A stretch of 64,000 bases of DNA from Betaproteobacteria bacterium GR16-43. GTDB taxonomy: Bacteria; Pseudomonadota; Gammaproteobacteria; Burkholderiales; Usitatibacteraceae. The notes below the pieces were generated by a model. That model was not told the origin of the DNA. It ran no database searches and saw only the letters and a list, made by a program, of their open reading frames with translations. The stretch spans positions 1,054,001 through 1,118,000 of the forward strand of contig CP019169.1 in the NCBI GenBank assembly GCA_001953215.1, given 5' to 3'. The position numbers and the translations under genes were made by a program. This document shows, piece after piece, positions 42,128 through 50,051 of the stretch (its first letter is position 1; the number at the start of each line of letters is the position of its first letter).

Positions 42128-44884
42128 CTAGCCCGAGTTCCGCAACCCCGCGGCGAGCCCGTTGATGGTGAGGTGGATGCCGCGCTTCACCTTGTCGTCC
42201 ACTTCGCCCGCGCGGTAGCGCTTGAGCAGCTCCACCTGCAGGTGGTTCAGCGGATCGAGGTACGGGAAGCGGTTGCGGATGGACCGCGCGAGCGTCGGGT
42301 TGGATTCGAGGAACCCGAGGCTGCCGGTGATCGCGAAGTACGCGCGCACCGTCGCGTCCATCTCCGTGCGGATGCGCGAGAAGATTTCCTCGGCCAGCAC
42401 GGCATCGGGCACCAGCTCCTTGTAGCGCGCGGCCACGGAGAGGTCGGCCTTCGCGAGCAGCATCTCCAGGTTGGAGAGCATGGCGCGGAAGAACGGCCAG
42501 GAGCGATACATCTCGTTCAGCATCGCCTGCCCGTCGGGACCGCGGCGCACGAGGAAGGATTCCACCGCGCTGCCGAAGCCGAACCAGCCCGGCAGCATCG
42601 TGCGGCACTGCGCCCACGAGAAGACCCACGGGATGGCGCGCAGGTCCTCGATGCGGTCGGAGGGCTTGCGCGACGCGGGGCGCGAACCGATGTTCAGCTC
42701 CGCGATCTCGCGGATCGGGGTGGAAGCGCGGAAGTAGTCGACGAAGCCCGGCGTCTCGTACACCAGCTCGCGGTAGACCTCGAAGGCCTTCGCGGAGAGC
42801 TCGTCCATGATGATGTGGAAATCCTCGTGCTCCGTGTGCGGGGCCACGTCCTGCATCGCGCGCACGGTGGCGGCGACCAGCGCCTCGAGGTTCCTCTGCC
42901 CGATGTCCTTGTTCGAGTACTTGCTCGCGATGACCTCGCCCTGCTCGGTGAGGCGCAGCTCGCCCTGCACGCTGCCCGGGGGCTGCGCGAGGATGGCTTC
43001 GTAGCTGGGCCCGCCGCCGCGCCCGACGGTGCCGCCGCGGCCGTGGAAGAAGCGCAGCCGCGTGGCCGCCGCGGCGAACACGTTCACCAGGGCAACCTCG
43101 GCCTTGTAGAGCTCCCAGTTGGACGTGGTGTATCCGCCGTCCTTGTTGCTGTCCGAGTAGCCGAGCATCACTTCCTGCACGCCGCCCAGCGATTTCACGA
43201 TCGCACGCGCCTCGGGCAGCGCGAACCATTGGCGCATCGTCTCGGCCGCACCGCGCAGGTCCTTGATGGTCTCGAAGAGCGGCACGATCTGCAGGCCCGA
43301 CGTGATCGGCTCGCCGGGAACGAGCAGGCCCGCTTCCTTCAGCAGCACCGCGACCTCGAGCATGTCGGAGACGCTCTCGGCCTTGGAGATCACGTACTGG
43401 CGGATCGCATCGGGACCGCGCTGGCGGCGCACGGCGGCCGCGGACTCGAGGATCGCGAGCTCGCCGCGCGTGAGGTCGGAGTAAGTGGCGAAGCGCGAGC
43501 GCAGCAGGCGCGGCGAGGCGAGCTCGGCGCGCAGGATCTTCTGGCGCTGCTCCTCGGGAAGCGTCACGTAGCCGGGCGTCACCTTCGCTTCGCGCAGCAG
43601 CTCGCCCACGACCTCCTCGTGGATCTCGGAGTTCTGCCGCAGGTCCACGGTGGCCAGGTGGAACCCGAACGCGGCACCGGCCTTGCGCAGCATGCGAAGC
43701 CGCCCATCGGCCTGCAGGTGGCAGCCGTGCCCGCGCAGGCTGGTGTCGATCACGTCCAGCTCCGCGGTGAACGCGGCCGCATCGGGGTAGGGCTCGGCAT
43801 CTCCCAGCGCGGTGCGCTGTTCCAGTTGCAGGCCGAGGCCCTTCGCGGTGGCGGTGAGGCGGGCGTAGATGCCGGTCAGCGCCCGGCGATAGGGTTCGAG
43901 CTGGCGGTGGGGTGAACGGTCCGGGGAGCGCTCGGCGAGCGCATCGAGCGCGGGAGTCACGCGCGCGAGCGTCCTCGACAGCGGCAGCTCGGCGCCCAGC
44001 GCGTGCACCTCGGCCAGGTAGTGGCTGAAGATGCGCTCGCCCTGTCGGCGGAAGGCGTAGTCGAGCATCTCGGCGGTCACGAACGGATTGCCGTCCCGGT
44101 CGCCTCCGACCCAGCTTCCGATCGAGAGCACGGGATCCAGCTCCGGGCGGCCGAAGTCGCCCGGCAGCTTCGCGACGGCATCCTCGATCCCGGCCTGGAT
44201 GCGCGGCACGACATCGATGAACGAATACTCGAAATACGAGAGCGCGTTCTCGATCTCGTCGCGCACGGCGAGCTTCACGCCGCGCAGCATCCGCGTGCGC
44301 CAAAGCGTATCCACCAGCGAGCGCAATTCGAGTTCGATCGCCTGCTTCTCGTCGGGCAGCAGGTCGAGGCTGTCGCGATCGCCCAGGCGCTGGGAGATGG
44401 CGAGCTGGAGGTCGAGCGTGCTCTTTCGCTGGACTTCCGTCGGGTGCGCGGTGAGCACGGGCGTCACGCGCACGCGCGAGAGGGCGGCGAGGGCTTCGTC
44501 CTGCTTGGTCCCTCGCGCGCTGGCGTCCTCGAACAGGCCGCGCAGGGTCGAAGCGAGCGCGGGCGCGCCGTTGCGCCGGTTCTCGCGGCCCCGCCTCAGG
44601 TGGTGCCGGTCCTCGGCGATGTTGGCCAGGAGCGAGAAATAGCTGAACGCACGGACCACCACGACCGCCTGGTCATCGGTCAGCGCGTCCAGCATGCGGG
44701 CCAGCGACTTTCGCGAGGCGATGTCCTCCAGCCTGCGGCTCGCCACGGCCAGCTTGCGGACGCTTTCGATCAATTCGAAGGTGAATTCGCCCTCGTGGGT
44801 GCGCAGGGTGTCGCCCAAAAGGCGGCCCAGGAGACGTATGTCGTCCCCGAGGGCGGCGTCCTTGTCGCGTTCCGGCGTATCCAT
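42128..44884 (-). CDS. ppc: Phosphoenolpyruvate carboxylase
   Basis: PEPC makes oxaloacetate from PEP and bicarbonate to refill the TCA cycle. The 918-residue length is normal. Catalytic landmarks are H147 in TAHPTEVQRKSTLD, the second active-site segment LGYSDSNKDGGY, the glycine loop FHGRGGTVGRGGGP, and the C-terminal NGLAAGLRNSG, whose last residues take part in allosteric aspartate binding in enterobacterial enzymes. The start at 44884 (MDTPERDKDAAL) is preferred, because upstream sequence in frame overlaps the divergent HMG-CoA lyase gene. The two ATGs are only 25 nt apart. Confidence 0.96.
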   Translation of the reverse strand: MDTPERDKDAALGDDIRLLGRLLGDTLRTHEGEFTFELIESVRKLAVASRRLEDIASRKSLARMLDALTDDQAVVVVRAFSYFSLLANIAEDRHHLRRGRENRRNGAPALASTLRGLFEDASARGTKQDEALAALSRVRVTPVLTAHPTEVQRKSTLDLQLAISQRLGDRDSLDLLPDEKQAIELELRSLVDTLWRTRMLRGVKLAVRDEIENALSYFEYSFIDVVPRIQAGIEDAVAKLPGDFGRPELDPVLSIGSWVGGDRDGNPFVTAEMLDYAFRRQGERIFSHYLAEVHALGAELPLSRTLARVTPALDALAERSPDRSPHRQLEPYRRALTGIYARLTATAKGLGLQLEQRTALGDAEPYPDAAAFTAELDVIDTSLRGHGCHLQADGRLRMLRKAGAAFGFHLATVDLRQNSEIHEEVVGELLREAKVTPGYVTLPEEQRQKILRAELASPRLLRSRFATYSDLTRGELAILESAAAVRRQRGPDAIRQYVISKAESVSDMLEVAVLLKEAGLLVPGEPITSGLQIVPLFETIKDLRGAAETMRQWFALPEARAIVKSLGGVQEVMLGYSDSNKDGGYTTSNWELYKAEVALVNVFAAAATRLRFFHGRGGTVGRGGGPSYEAILAQPPGSVQGELRLTEQGEVIASKYSNKDIGQRNLEALVAATVRAMQDVAPHTEHEDFHIIMDELSAKAFEVYRELVYETPGFVDYFRASTPIREIAELNIGSRPASRKPSDRIEDLRAIPWVFSWAQCRTMLPGWFGFGSAVESFLVRRGPDGQAMLNEMYRSWPFFRAMLSNLEMLLAKADLSVAARYKELVPDAVLAEEIFSRIRTEMDATVRAYFAITGSLGFLESNPTLARSIRNRFPYLDPLNHLQVELLKRYRAGEVDDKVKRGIHLTINGLAAGLRNSG

Positions 44885-44897
44885 GCAAGGGGAATCG

Positions 44898-44903
44898 TAT
44901 AAT
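44898..44903 (+). promoter_or_regulatory. Consensus -10 box (TATAAT) in the 25-nt ppc/HMG-CoA lyase gap
   Basis: TATAAT lies 6 nt before the HMG-CoA lyase ATG (44910), so transcription from it would start at or beside the A of the start codon. No Shine-Dalgarno sequence precedes that ATG (AATTCCTCC), which would fit a leaderless mRNA. No convincing -35 is seen at the right spacing, so the promoter is tentative. Confidence 0.4.
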
Positions 44904-44909
44904 TCCTCC

Positions 44910-45845
44910 ATGCGCTTGTATATCAATGATGTGGCGGTCCGCGACGGTTTCCAGATCGAACCGCGCTTCATTCCCACGGCCGCCAAGGTCGAACTGATCG
45001 ACCACCTGTCCCGCACGGGCCTGCACAAGGTCGAAGTCACCTCGTACGTCTCGCCCAAGGCGGTGCCCGCCCTGGCGGACAACAACGACGTCCTGGCCGG
45101 AATCGAACGCGTCCCCGGCGTGGTCTACGTGGCCCTGGTGCCCAACATCCGGGGCGTCCAGAACGCCGCCGCCGCCCCGAAGAAGGCCGACGAGGTGAAC
45201 GGCGTCATCTCGGCTTCGGAGACCCACAACCGGGCCAACATCAACCGCACCCACGAGCAGTCGATGGGCGAGCTGCCGACGATGGTGAAGATCGCCCACG
45301 AGGCGGGCATGAAGATCACGATGAGCCTCTCGACCACCTTCGGCTGCCCCTTCGAGGGCCACGTGGCCGAAGACGTGGTCCTGCGCTTCGTCGAGCGCTT
45401 CCGCGAGATGGGCCTGGACGGGATCTCGCTCGCCGACACCACCGGCATGGCCAATCCCCGCCAAGTGGAAGAACTCACCCGCAAGGTCCTCGCGCGCTTT
45501 CCCGCGCCCGACGAGACGTACTACACGCTCCACTTCCACAACACGCGCGGCATGGGCCTGGCGAACGTGATCGCGGGCATCGCGGCCGGCGTCCGCTCGT
45601 TCGACGGATCCCTCGGCGGCCTCGGCGGCTGCCCGTTCGCGCCCGGCGCCACGGGCAACATCTGCACCGAGGACATGGTGAACATGCTGGAGGACATGGG
45701 CTACGACACGCGCGTGGACCTGGCGAAGCTGATCGCCTGCGCGCGGATGGTGCCGGAGCTCGTGGGCCACGACGTGCCCGGCCAAGTGATGAAGGCGGGC
45801 GTTACCATGCACCTGCACGAACTTCCGGAGAACCTGCGTCCATGA
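44910..45845 (+). CDS. Hydroxymethylglutaryl-CoA lyase
   Basis: A 311-residue TIM-barrel lyase that splits HMG-CoA into acetoacetate and acetyl-CoA, the last step of leucine breakdown. Marks are VRDGFQ (R11, D12, catalytic and metal-binding), the metal histidines in TLHFHNTRGMGLAN, and the signature GGLGGCPFAPGATGN containing the active-site Cys. Related aldolase-type lyases share parts of this, so a close alternative is a different 3-hydroxyacyl-CoA lyase. The stop overlaps the next gene by ATGA. It heads an apparent operon with an outer-membrane protein and an ABC importer. Confidence 0.9.
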   Translation: MRLYINDVAVRDGFQIEPRFIPTAAKVELIDHLSRTGLHKVEVTSYVSPKAVPALADNNDVLAGIERVPGVVYVALVPNIRGVQNAAAAPKKADEVNGVISASETHNRANINRTHEQSMGELPTMVKIAHEAGMKITMSLSTTFGCPFEGHVAEDVVLRFVERFREMGLDGISLADTTGMANPRQVEELTRKVLARFPAPDETYYTLHFHNTRGMGLANVIAGIAAGVRSFDGSLGGLGGCPFAPGATGNICTEDMVNMLEDMGYDTRVDLAKLIACARMVPELVGHDVPGQVMKAGVTMHLHELPENLRP

Positions 45846-46546
45846 AGCGAATCGCCGCCGCCTTTGCCCTCGTGTTGTCCGCTTCCGCGCAGGCCGGCGA
45901 TCTCTCCAGCGTGGGCAACCTCACGCAGGAACAATTCCGCCGCCTCTCCGAGGACCTGGGCGCCGCGGTCTCGTACAAGGGCGTGACGCCGGCCACGCCG
46001 CTGGGCATCGTCGGCTTCGACATCGGCGTGGTCGCCACCACGACGGACATCCGGAATTCCAGCGTCTTCGCGCTCGCGGGCGCGGGCGGCAAGTCCGACA
46101 TCCAGACGGCCAAGCTCCACATCTACAAGGGCCTCGTCGCGGGCCTGGACCTGGGCGGCTTCATCGGCGTGACCAACGGCGTGAGCGGCGAGATCTACGG
46201 CGTGGACCTGCGCTACGCCTTCCTCGACGACACGCTGACCACCCCCGCCTTCGGCGTACGGGCCTCGGGCACGATGACCAACGGCCTGGGCGCGGTGGAC
46301 GTGAGCACGCTGGGGCTCGATTTCCTTCTCTCGAAGCGCTTCGCGGTGGCCACGCCCTATGCGGGCATCGGCGTCGTGCGCGTGATGTCGGAGCCGGGCG
46401 TGGGCGGCCTCCAGGAAGAGAATTTCACCAAGGGCCGCGGGTTCGTCGGCCTCAACGTCAATCTCGCGGTCATCAACGTCGCATTCGAGGCCGAGAAGAT
46501 GGGCGACAACACGTCGTTATCCGCCAAACTGGGATGGAGATTCTGA
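45842..46546 (+). CDS. Outer-membrane beta-barrel-like protein
   Basis: A 234-residue exported protein (signal peptide IAAAFALVLSASAQA) rich in alternating strands (GIVGFDIGVVATTT, GLVAGLDLGGFIGVTNG, YGVDLRYAFLDD). It ends in KLGWRF, a C-terminal aromatic residue typical of outer-membrane barrels recognised by the BAM complex. No named family is certain. It overlaps HMG-CoA lyase by ATGA and the binding-protein gene by TGATG. It may be the outer-membrane pore for the imported compound (inference). Confidence 0.7.
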   Translation: MKRIAAAFALVLSASAQAGDLSSVGNLTQEQFRRLSEDLGAAVSYKGVTPATPLGIVGFDIGVVATTTDIRNSSVFALAGAGGKSDIQTAKLHIYKGLVAGLDLGGFIGVTNGVSGEIYGVDLRYAFLDDTLTTPAFGVRASGTMTNGLGAVDVSTLGLDFLLSKRFAVATPYAGIGVVRVMSEPGVGGLQEENFTKGRGFVGLNVNLAVINVAFEAEKMGDNTSLSAKLGWRF

Positions 46547-47559
46547 TGAAGAGATTCGGCGCACTGGTCGTTGGGTTGCTGCTGGCCGCTTCGGCGTTTG
46601 CGCAAGCGCCCGAGAAGAAGAAGATCACCATCGCGGTGGGCGGGAAGAACCTCTTCTACTACCTGCCGCTCACCGTCGCGGAGCGCAAGGGCTACTTCAA
46701 GGACGAGGGCCTCGAGGTCGAGATCCCCGACTTCGCGGGGGGTGCCAAGGCCCTGCAGGCGCTGGTCGGCGGCAGCGCCGACATGGTGTCGGGCGCCTAC
46801 GAGCACACCATCAACATGGTCGCGAAGAAGCAGCCCATCAAGGCGGTGGTGCTGCAGGCGCGCTTCTCGTCCATCGTGCTGCTGCTGCCGAAGGACAAGG
46901 CCGCGAAGTACAAGGGCGGCAAGGACCTGAAGGGCCTGAAGATCGGCGTCACGGCGCCGGGGTCGTCCACCAACATGTTCGTGAACAACCTGCTCGCCAA
47001 GGATGGGCTGAAGCCCACCGACGTCTCGATCGTCGGCGTGGGCACGGGTTCGGGTGCCTTCGCCGCGCTGGAGAAGGGCGAGATCGACGCGATGTCGAAC
47101 CTCGATCCCGTGATCTCCCAGCTCGAGGCCACCGGCAAGTTCGTCGCCGTCGCCGACAGCCGCACCGAGAAGGGCATGCAGGACATCTACGGCGGCGACT
47201 ACCACGCCTCCGTGATCTACATCACCGACGAGTTCATCAAGAAGAACCCGAACACGGTTCAAGCGGTCGTGAACGCGATGGTGCGCGCCGACAAGTGGAT
47301 CGCGAAGTCCACGCCGCAGGAAATCGTCGACCTGATGCCCGCCGAGTTCAAGGCCGGCAATCCTTCGCTCTACAAGGAAGCGCTGCTGAAGAACATGATC
47401 GGCTACTCCGAGGACGGCACGCTCACCCTCAAGGCCGCGGAGAACGTCTACAAGGTCCTCGTGCAGTTCGAGCCGTCGGTGAAGGCCGCGGGCAAGCTCG
47501 ACTTGAACCAGACCTTCGACAACTCCTTCGTAAAAAAAGCCAACGCGAAGTACAAATGA
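46546..47559 (+). CDS. NMT1/SsuA-type ABC transporter substrate-binding protein
   Basis: A 337-residue periplasmic binding protein with signal peptide ALVVGLLLAASAFAQ. The core (KITIAVGGKNLFYYLPLTVAERKGYFKDEGLEVEI is the family's N-terminal pattern; key residues YLPLTVAERKGYFKDEGL) matches NMT1/THI5-like and nitrate/sulfonate-binding proteins. GGAG (46536-46539) sets the start at 46546. It works with the ATPase and permease encoded downstream. The ligand, possibly an aromatic, sulfonate or pyrimidine-like compound, is not shown. A palindromic repeat begins at its stop codon. Confidence 0.9.
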   Translation: MKRFGALVVGLLLAASAFAQAPEKKKITIAVGGKNLFYYLPLTVAERKGYFKDEGLEVEIPDFAGGAKALQALVGGSADMVSGAYEHTINMVAKKQPIKAVVLQARFSSIVLLLPKDKAAKYKGGKDLKGLKIGVTAPGSSTNMFVNNLLAKDGLKPTDVSIVGVGTGSGAFAALEKGEIDAMSNLDPVISQLEATGKFVAVADSRTEKGMQDIYGGDYHASVIYITDEFIKKNPNTVQAVVNAMVRADKWIAKSTPQEIVDLMPAEFKAGNPSLYKEALLKNMIGYSEDGTLTLKAAENVYKVLVQFEPSVKAAGKLDLNQTFDNSFVKKANAKYK

Positions 47560-47629
47560 ATAAAGGGGTCAGACTCCTTTATTGCTCTTCGCAACTCGGG
47601 CAATAAGGGAGTCTGACCCCTTTATTCAT
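47556..47629. repeat. 29-bp inverted repeat (one mismatch) of the GGGGTCAGACTCC family inside an ABC operon
   Basis: Arms 47556-47584 and 47601-47629 are reverse complements with one mismatch, around a 16-nt loop (CTCTTCGCAACTCGGG). The first arm spans the TGA of the binding-protein gene, and the second ends on the first two bases of an in-frame ATG (47628) for the ATPase gene. The left arm shares 25 identical bases with the repeat at 12528-12552. In RNA it would be a strong hairpin between two genes of one operon, possibly changing their ratio. No clear target duplication is seen. Confidence 0.88.
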
Positions 47630-47639
47630 GCGTCCATCC

Positions 47640-48446
47640 ATGACCGCCGCCGTCCACTTCGACAACATCACCTGCACCTTCGCGGGGAAGGCGGGCCCGT
47701 ACACGGCCGTGAAGGACGTGACGCTCTCGATCGCCGACGGGGAGTTCGTCTCGGTCGTGGGCCCCACCGGATGCGGCAAGTCGACGCTCCTGAACGTGGC
47801 CGCCGGCCTGCTTCGCCCGACCTCGGGAGCGCTCACCACTTTCGGCGAACCGCTCAATGGCATCAACCGCCGCGCGGGCTACATGTTCCAGTCCGAGGCG
47901 CTCATGCCGTGGCGCAGTGCGCTCGACAACGTGACCGCCGGCCTCGAATTCCGCGGCGAGGAGAAGGCCGCGGCACGCGCGAAGGGCGAGGACTGGCTCT
48001 CGCGCGTGGGCCTCGCGGGCTTCGGCGATCGCTACCCCCACCAGCTTTCCGGCGGCATGCGCAAACGCACCTCGCTCGCGCAGATGCTGATCCTCGATCC
48101 GAAGATCCTGCTGATGGACGAGCCCTTCTCCGCGCTCGACATCCAGACGCGCCAGTTGATGGAGAACGAGCTGCTCGAACTCTGGAGCGCCAACCGGAAG
48201 AGCGTGATCTTCATCACCCACGACCTCGAGGAGGCGATCTCGCTCTCCGACCGCGTGGTCGTGCTCTCCGCGGGGCCCGCCACGCGGCCGATCGGCGAAT
48301 TCGTGATCGACCTCCCGCGCCCGCGCGACGTGGCCGAGATTCGCCTCACGCCCAAATTCACCGCGCTGCATGACCAGATCTGGCACGCGATGAAGGATGA
48401 AGTCCTGAAGGGCTACCAGCAGACGAAGAACCGCGTGGTGGCCTAG
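47640..48446 (+). CDS. ABC transporter ATP-binding protein (nitrate/sulfonate type)
   Basis: A 268-residue ATPase. Walker A is GPTGCGKSTLLNV, the signature LSGGMRKRTSLAQML, and Walker B ILLMDEPFSALD, with switch His in FITHDLEEA. The start is placed at 47640 (MTAAVHFDN); the ATG at 47628 is in frame but is formed by the end of the palindromic repeat, so it is likely not the ancestral start. Neither has a good ribosome-binding site. It powers the importer made with the flanking binding protein and permease. Confidence 0.9.
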   Translation: MTAAVHFDNITCTFAGKAGPYTAVKDVTLSIADGEFVSVVGPTGCGKSTLLNVAAGLLRPTSGALTTFGEPLNGINRRAGYMFQSEALMPWRSALDNVTAGLEFRGEEKAAARAKGEDWLSRVGLAGFGDRYPHQLSGGMRKRTSLAQMLILDPKILLMDEPFSALDIQTRQLMENELLELWSANRKSVIFITHDLEEAISLSDRVVVLSAGPATRPIGEFVIDLPRPRDVAEIRLTPKFTALHDQIWHAMKDEVLKGYQQTKNRVVA

Positions 48447-48448
48447 CG

Positions 48449-49261
48449 ATGAACCGCACGAAACTGCGCATCCTCCAGGCCGCACTCCTCGTCGCGATCT
48501 TCGCCTTCTGGCAGGTCGCGACCCAACCCGGATTGATCCCGCCCTTCGTGTGGCCCGAGAACGCGGACCGCGCGGCGTTCTTCTTCGGCGAGCCGTCGAA
48601 GATGGCGCAGGTGATCTGGGCCTGGTTCGTGACAGACGCCAACATCTACCCGCACCTGTGGGTTACGTTGCAGGAGACGGTGCTCGCGTTCGTGATCGGC
48701 TCGGTGCTGGGCCTGGCGATCGGCCTCTGGCTGGGCCTCTCGCCCACCGCGTCGGCGCTCTTCGATCCCTACATCACCGCGATGAACGCGATGCCGCGCG
48801 TGGTGCTCGCCCCCATCTTCATGGTGTGGTTCGGCCTGGGGATCTGGTCGAAAGTGGCCCTGGGCGTGACGCTCGTGTTCTTCATCGTCTTCTTCAACGT
48901 CTACCAGGGCGTGAAGGAAGTGAGTCCCGTCGTGCTCAACAACGCGACGATGCTGGGCGCCTCGCGGAAGCAACTGCTGCGCTTCGTGTACCTCCCGTCG
49001 GCCACGTCGTGGGTGTTCTCGAGCCTGCACACCTCGGTCGGCATGGCGTTCGTGGGCGCCGTCGTCGGCGAATACCTCGGCTCGGCCAAGGGCGTGGGCT
49101 ACCTCATCCACATGGCCGAGGGCTCGTTCGACATCAACACGGTGTTCGCCGGCATCCTCGTGCTCACCGGCTTCGCGCTGGTGCTGGACTTCGCGGTGAC
49201 GAAGGTCGAGAAGCGCTTGCTGGTGTGGCGCCCGACGCAGGGCGATTCGGGCGCGCTCTAG
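48449..49261 (+). CDS. ABC transporter permease (nitrate/sulfonate type)
   Basis: A 270-residue inner-membrane permease with about six helices. The EAA loop reads NNATMLGASRKQLLRFVYLP, which couples to the ATPase. GSVLGLAIGLWLGL and MPRVVLAPIFMVWFGLG are typical of the SsuC/TauC group. It starts 2 nt after the ATPase stop and is the last gene of the operon, ending 3 nt from the convergent SDR gene. Confidence 0.92.
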   Translation: MNRTKLRILQAALLVAIFAFWQVATQPGLIPPFVWPENADRAAFFFGEPSKMAQVIWAWFVTDANIYPHLWVTLQETVLAFVIGSVLGLAIGLWLGLSPTASALFDPYITAMNAMPRVVLAPIFMVWFGLGIWSKVALGVTLVFFIVFFNVYQGVKEVSPVVLNNATMLGASRKQLLRFVYLPSATSWVFSSLHTSVGMAFVGAVVGEYLGSAKGVGYLIHMAEGSFDINTVFAGILVLTGFALVLDFAVTKVEKRLLVWRPTQGDSGAL

Positions 49262-49264
49262 CGG

Positions 49265-50032
49265 CTACGGCTTCGTGGTCGCGATGCGCGGCTTGCGCCC
49301 GCGGCCCGCCATCATCCGGTCGTAGAGGAAGTCCGGCAGCACCGCGAAGAGCCGTCCGAAAAGTGCCATCTGCCAGGGAATGATGGCCAGGGATTTCTTC
49401 GCGTCGATCGCGCTCGCGCAACGGGCCGCGAATTCCTCCGCAGTGATCAGGAACGGCATCGGGTAGGGATTTTCAGCCGTCATCGGCGTGGCGATGTAGC
49501 CGGGGCAGACCGTCGTCACCTGCGCGCCGGAACCCTTCAGCTCGACCCGCAAGGCTTCGCAGTAGCGGATCGCCGCCGCCTTCGAAGCCGAATACGCGCC
49601 GGCACCCGGGATGCCGCGAAAGCCCGCGACCGAGGCGATGCCCGCGAGCGAACCGGACCCGCGGCTTCGCATCGGCGCGATGAACGGATGGAAGGTGTTC
49701 ACCAGGCCGTTCACGTTGATGTCGAGGATGCGCCGGAACACATCGACATCGTCCTCGTGCTCGGTGAGCGTGCCGTGCGAAACGCCGGCGTTGCCGATCA
49801 CGACGTCCGGCACGCCATGCTTCGCCATGAAGGCCTCGGCCGCCGCCTTCACGGCCTTCAGGTCGCGCACGTCGGCGGGGTAGATCTCGCAAGGCACGCC
49901 GAGCGAGGACTGCAGGGCGCGCAGCTGGTCCTCGCGGCGGGCGAGCAGGCCGAGCGTGTCGCCGCGCGCCGCGTAGAAGCGTGCGAGGGCTTCGCCAATG
50001 CCGCTGGAAGCGCCGGTAATGAAGATCTTCAT
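49265..50032 (-). CDS. Short-chain dehydrogenase/reductase (SDR)
   Basis: A 255-residue NAD(P)-dependent oxidoreductase of the classical SDR type: cofactor motif TGASSGIGEAL, NAG in VIGNAGVSHGT, catalytic Ser near IASVAGF, and YSASK with the catalytic Tyr and Lys. The C-terminus (LPDFLYDRMMAGRGRK) may be a membrane-contact helix as in some lipid-acting SDRs. In many betaproteobacteria an SDR follows dsbA; here an Nramp-like gene lies between them (19-nt gap). The substrate is unknown. Confidence 0.92.
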   Translation of the reverse strand: MKIFITGASSGIGEALARFYAARGDTLGLLARREDQLRALQSSLGVPCEIYPADVRDLKAVKAAAEAFMAKHGVPDVVIGNAGVSHGTLTEHEDDVDVFRRILDINVNGLVNTFHPFIAPMRSRGSGSLAGIASVAGFRGIPGAGAYSASKAAAIRYCEALRVELKGSGAQVTTVCPGYIATPMTAENPYPMPFLITAEEFAARCASAIDAKKSLAIIPWQMALFGRLFAVLPDFLYDRMMAGRGRKPRIATTKP

Positions 50033-50051
50033 CGCCGCATTGTATCGGGCG

